From the NCBI GenBank assembly GCA_965263335.1, contig CBDHHE010000003.1, positions 186,001-250,000 of the forward strand: a DNA stretch of 64,000 nucleotides, in the 5' to 3' direction. Made by a program: the position numbers and the translations under genes. The stretch is from Thermohalobaculum sp965263335. GTDB taxonomy: Bacteria > Pseudomonadota > Alphaproteobacteria > Rhodobacterales > Rhodobacteraceae. Position 1 is the first letter of the stretch. Each line of letters begins with the position of its first letter. The notes under the pieces were generated by a model. The model was not told the DNA's origin. It made no database searches and saw only the letters and a list, made by a program, of their open reading frames with translations. Below are positions 61,120 through 64,000 of the stretch, piece by piece.

Positions 61120-61737
61120 GTGCAAACCTCTGCCCGACCCAAAAAACGTGGCAACAAAGGCTGCCTGATCGCCGCGCTGATCGTGCTCGGCCTCTTCTTC
61201 CTCTGCATCGTGGCCGTCGGCGTGGTGATCTATCGGGCGAGCCAAGACCCCGAGGTGCGAAAGGCCTGGGCGGCCGCGCAGGAAGGTATGCAGGCCGTGA
61301 TGGAAGCGACGAACGCGCCGGGCACAGACGAGATGCGGGCACTCGGCTGCAACCAGGCGATGGTCATCGACACAGCGCGGCTGAACAAAGTGGCGGGCGC
61401 CCTCGAAGACGAGCCATCCGAGGGGGAGGCGCCTGTCGATGCGACAGAGCCGCCCGAGGTGTTCGGACCATCACCGATGCTGATGTGCCAGCTGCGCCGC
61501 CGAACCGAGCTCACGTGCGAAGAACTGGTGAAGGCCTACGTCGCGGCGGCCCCTGAGGCAGAAGAGAAGATGAAGGTCCAGATCATCGAGCAGGGACTGG
61601 GCAACAATAAGGTGCGCTGCAGCGGCGTCTACGGCCGCGACGGGCAGTTTATTGAGCCGCTCGACGACGACAGTCTCGACGACCTGCCGATCGCAACGCC
61701 CGACGAATTGGACGACGACCTCAAACCCGCCGAATAG
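61120..61737 (+). CDS. single-pass membrane protein, hypothetical
   Basis: 205 residues from GTG at 61120 (VQTSARPKKRGNKG). Basic N-terminus, one membrane helix (LIAALIVLGLFFLCIVAVGVVIY, about 17-39), then an acidic extracytoplasmic domain with four Cys (LGCNQ, MCQLRR, LTCEEL, VRCSG) likely to form disulfides, and a very acidic tail (DDDSLDDLP). No family recognised. The next gene starts 20 bp later. Confidence 0.6.
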   Translation: MQTSARPKKRGNKGCLIAALIVLGLFFLCIVAVGVVIYRASQDPEVRKAWAAAQEGMQAVMEATNAPGTDEMRALGCNQAMVIDTARLNKVAGALEDEPSEGEAPVDATEPPEVFGPSPMLMCQLRRRTELTCEELVKAYVAAAPEAEEKMKVQIIEQGLGNNKVRCSGVYGRDGQFIEPLDDDSLDDLPIATPDELDDDLKPAE

Positions 61738-61757
61738 CGGCCGCGCAGCCAACGACG

Positions 61758-62150
61758 ATGACCCGATCCCTTGCTTTGGTGACCTATCTGGTCCGCGACT
61801 ACGACGAGGCCATCGCCTTTTTTGTGAAGGCGCTCGGCTTTCGATTGCTCGAAGATCGTGCCTTGTCGGTCGACAAACGCTGGGTGGTCGTCTCCCCGGG
61901 GGACGGGGGTGCGTCACTGCTGCTGGCGCGCGCTACGACGCCGGCGCAACGCGACGCGGTCGGTCGCCAGGCCGGCGACCGCGTGTCGATGTTCCTGCAC
62001 ACCTCTGATTTTCAGAGCGACCACGAACGCATGGTCGCCGCGGGCGTTCGCTTCGTCGAAGCCCCGCGGCACGAATCGTACGGAACGGTCGCGGTGTTCG
62101 AAGACCTGTACGGCGCCCGCTGGGACCTGATCGAGCCCGCGAGTCCGTAG
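61758..62150 (+). CDS. VOC/glyoxalase-fold protein
   Basis: 130 residues, a single VOC unit pair: LALVTYLVRDYDEAIAFFVKALGFRLLEDRAL, RWVVVSPGDGGASLLLA, VSMFLHTSDFQSDHERMVAAGVRF and VAVFEDLYGARWDLIEP. Of the metal ligands of glyoxalase I the C-terminal Glu is present, but the substrate cannot be told. The last eight codons and stop (DLIEPASP-stop) are part of a 66-bp unit repeated downstream. Confidence 0.85.
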   Translation: MTRSLALVTYLVRDYDEAIAFFVKALGFRLLEDRALSVDKRWVVVSPGDGGASLLLARATTPAQRDAVGRQAGDRVSMFLHTSDFQSDHERMVAAGVRFVEAPRHESYGTVAVFEDLYGARWDLIEPASP

Positions 62151-62340
62151 CCCGGAGGCCGGCGCGACTTGGGCGGGGGGCTCGTCGTCGACCTGATCGA
62201 GCCCGCGAGTCCGTAGCCCGGAGGCCGGCGCGACTTGGGCGGGGGGCTCGTCGTCGACCTGATCGAGCCCGCGAGTCCGTAGCTCGGAGGCCGGCGCGAC
62301 TTGGGCGGGGGGCTCGTCGTCGACCTGCTTGAGCCCGCGC
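62124..62340. repeat. 66-bp tandem repeat, 3.3 copies, including the 3' end of the VOC gene
   Basis: Units start at 62124, 62190 and 62256, with a partial fourth at 62322; spacing is exactly 66 bp and the full copies are almost identical. Unit one contains the last eight codons and TAG of the VOC gene, and each later unit repeats that coding end with its stop. The array lies between convergent genes. 66 bp is a multiple of three, so the minus strand is also open (22-residue repeat), but no real gene is implied. Confidence 0.95.
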
Positions 62341-62373
62341 AGTTTACGAGGCAAAGCGCCTGTCGCGCGTGTC

Positions 62374-63687
62374 TCAGTCCTCCTGGGGGTCATCCGCGTC
62401 CGGGTCTGGTCCGATCAGGCTGGCGACGGATGCGAGGGGTGCTTCCGCGCCGAGCTGAGGGCGAAGGCGCTGCACGCGGCCGACCAGCAAGTCGTTCATG
62501 GACGCGGCGCCATGCTGGTTCGCCCACGTGACCATCGATGACGTCGTGAGCTCCTTGAGGAACGCAAACGAGAAGTCCTGGGTCTGCGCAGCCACGCGGT
62601 CGATGGTGTCCGGCGACGGCTGCATGGCGGCATCGAGACGTGCCGACCACCGCTGCAGATAGCGACGGCGCTCGTTCACGCTCGGCAGCGGGAAGACGTA
62701 CTTGACGTCAAAGCGACTCGGACGTTCGGAGAGCGCGGGGTCAAGTCTTTCCGGATAGTTTGTTGTCCCAATGGTGATCAATCCGTGGTTCGTCGCGAAT
62801 CCGTCGAGCTCGTTAAGAAAGTAGGCCCGAATGCGCCTTGTGACCAAGGCGTCGATATCTTCGAACACCAGAAAACACGGTGCGGCGCGCCGTGCGCGGT
62901 GAAAGACGGTGTGCACGTTCGCTTCGGGCGAACCGAACTGGGCGTTGAATGAACGCACGTATAGGCACGGCAGCCGGAACCGATTGATCAATCCCTTTAC
63001 GCAATGTGTCTTGCCGTTTCCTGGTGGCCCCACCAGCAGCAGCCCCCGCTTCCAAGGGACATTGTATTTGTCGTAGTAGCTCTGGGACTCGAGAAATTGA
63101 GTCAAATCTTGCTCGATCTCTTCGGCGAGCGTCGGTTCGATGATCAGACTGTCAAGCGTAGTCTTTTGAATGTCGTTGTATAGCGTCTTGCTCTTGGCCC
63201 AACTGCCCGAAAAGACGAGGACCTCGGATCGAACTTCGCTGCAGTAGGCGCAGACGGCCTCGAAGAATCGTTGAGCCGAAGCGAGGTCGTCGGCGACGAT
63301 GCCTACCCACTTTTCCTGACAGTAGCCGGCGGACCACTCGAGCCAGATGACATCGAAGTCGACGCCATTCCATCGCACGCTGAACCATCCGTTTTTTCTG
63401 TTTCTTCGCGTGCCCTCATGGGCGTCGAACAGATGGTCGTGTTGCGTATGGATGCCTGCGGGCTCTACGAGCGTGCACTGGCCGTCCCGCACGAATTCGT
63501 TGAGGTCGAAGTGACCATCGCTGGTCGCGAACAGCGCATGTTCGGGATACATTTCCTTGAGACGACGACCGGCCTCGTAGCCGATCGCGCGGTCCGGAAG
63601 CTGCAGCAGCTCCAGAAGAAGAGTATCTTTGCGACCGTTCAAGCCCCGAACATATCGCAGATTGGCGCCGCCCGCATCGCAGGGCAT
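62374..63687 (-). CDS. AAA-family ATPase with unassigned N-terminal domain
   Basis: 437 residues. The C-terminal AAA module has Walker A GPPGNGKT, Walker B CFLVFEDIDAL, sensor-1 TIGTTNYPERLDPAL and arginine finger ERPSRFDVKY. This is the BCS1/FtsH-like classic AAA pattern. The N-terminal 200 residues (DLNEFVRDGQ, GWFSVRWNGVDFDVIWLEW) are not recognised; this N-domain plus AAA layout occurs as stand-alone bacterial ATPases of unknown role. The ATG at 63687 is only 9 bp from the divergent gene's start. Confidence 0.85.
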   Translation of the reverse strand: MPCDAGGANLRYVRGLNGRKDTLLLELLQLPDRAIGYEAGRRLKEMYPEHALFATSDGHFDLNEFVRDGQCTLVEPAGIHTQHDHLFDAHEGTRRNRKNGWFSVRWNGVDFDVIWLEWSAGYCQEKWVGIVADDLASAQRFFEAVCAYCSEVRSEVLVFSGSWAKSKTLYNDIQKTTLDSLIIEPTLAEEIEQDLTQFLESQSYYDKYNVPWKRGLLLVGPPGNGKTHCVKGLINRFRLPCLYVRSFNAQFGSPEANVHTVFHRARRAAPCFLVFEDIDALVTRRIRAYFLNELDGFATNHGLITIGTTNYPERLDPALSERPSRFDVKYVFPLPSVNERRRYLQRWSARLDAAMQPSPDTIDRVAAQTQDFSFAFLKELTTSSMVTWANQHGAASMNDLLVGRVQRLRPQLGAEAPLASVASLIGPDPDADDPQED

Positions 63688-63696
63688 GCTTCTGCC

Positions 63697-64000
63697 GTGA
63701 CGCGCTTAACGTTCCTTTCAATGGTGGCCTTGCTCACATGCTGTGCGAGTGATGGGAGCAACCGCCCCGACGCGATGATGTCGGCGGATCCCGCCCGCGA
63801 CGCCGACGCCGACGCTGGCGAACCCGATGGCCAGGGTGGCGCCGACGCCGAAGCTCGACCCGACGCCGCGGTCACCGGAGATCCGCGTTGGGTGGACGTG
63901 ACCGCAACGCATCTGCCGTCCACGCTCAGTGGCTTCAGCATGGATGCGCGGCCGGCGGACATCGACGGCGACGGCGACCTCGACTTGGTCATCGCCAGCG
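63697..64000 (+). CDS. FG-GAP/VCBS-repeat lipoprotein, 5' part only
   Basis: First 101 codons, cut by the window end. GTG at 63697 gives a signal with lipobox LLTCCAS; the ATG at 63721 would make the signal too short. A low-complexity D/A-rich linker (DADADAGEPDGQGG) is followed by WVDVTATHLPSTLSGFSMDA and a first FG-GAP calcium loop DIDGDGDLDLVIA. Probably a surface beta-propeller protein. Confidence 0.75.
   Translation, partial: MTRLTFLSMVALLTCCASDGSNRPDAMMSADPARDADADAGEPDGQGGADAEARPDAAVTGDPRWVDVTATHLPSTLSGFSMDARPADIDGDGDLDLVIAS

Noticed and set aside
61914..62393. Minus-strand 159-codon frame with a 22-residue repeat
   Set aside because: It arises from the 66-bp array (a multiple of three) and then runs antisense to the VOC gene, with no family resemblance or ribosome binding site.

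Overview
The window is GC-rich, gene-dense bacterial DNA with no tRNA, rRNA, transposase, phage or CRISPR signature that I can see. The gene content looks most like Myxococcota or another former deltaproteobacterial lineage. Pointers are an AglZ/FrzS-type pseudo-receiver coiled-coil protein, a Stig1-like cysteine-repeat lipoprotein, many lipoproteins of unknown function, a degenerate FHA-GGDEF protein, an MshEN-domain protein and a CHAT/ECF-sigma locus. This assignment is inference from families; no marker gene fixes the taxon.

Layout. 0-6 kb: a truncated class A penicillin-binding protein (minus) and an AglZ-like 1356-residue protein (plus), separated by 1.3 kb that is largely hierarchical tandem repeats. 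6-14 kb: housekeeping and lipoprotein genes (PhzF-like isomerase, BamD, enoyl-CoA hydratase, Tat-exported PhoD). 14.9-18.4 kb: a 1159-residue polymorphic-toxin-like protein with a papain-like Cys/His/Asp signature near its N-terminus and a DUF4781-like core, with no evident immunity gene. 18-24 kb: lipoprotein, DUF1444-like protein, SnoaL-like/AraC pair, DUF368 transporter. 24.3-31.2 kb: a three-part metalloprotease/TolB-propeller/outer-membrane-barrel protein translationally coupled to Hsp33, then folE, ribA and pfkA. 31-38 kb (minus): a compact run with stop/start overlaps encoding a DsbA-like protein, a small secreted protein, cytochrome c, a small Cys-rich protein, a GlcD-type flavoprotein, a LON-substrate-domain protein and an MshEN protein. 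38-40.9 kb: FHA-GGDEF, BKACE and FkbM genes.

40.9-52.2 kb (plus) is the most interesting region. A rhomboid protease, a membrane protein and an M23 endopeptidase are followed by a CHAT-peptidase lipoprotein, a secreted subtilase, an ECF-type sigma factor and two paralogous bitopic proteins, the first overlapping the sigma gene by ATGA. I propose this as a candidate envelope-sensing proteolysis-to-sigma circuit. 52.3-60 kb (minus): cysteine-repeat lipoprotein, TIR-transmembrane protein, two unknown lipoproteins and an SGNH/MBOAT O-acylation pair. 60-64 kb: bicupin, small membrane proteins, VOC protein, AAA ATPase and the start of an FG-GAP lipoprotein.

Five tandem-repeat loci are scattered through intergenic DNA. 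Three contain the stop codon of a neighbouring gene inside a repeat unit, and a fourth fills the gap between two stop codons, which suggests local duplication of gene 3' ends.
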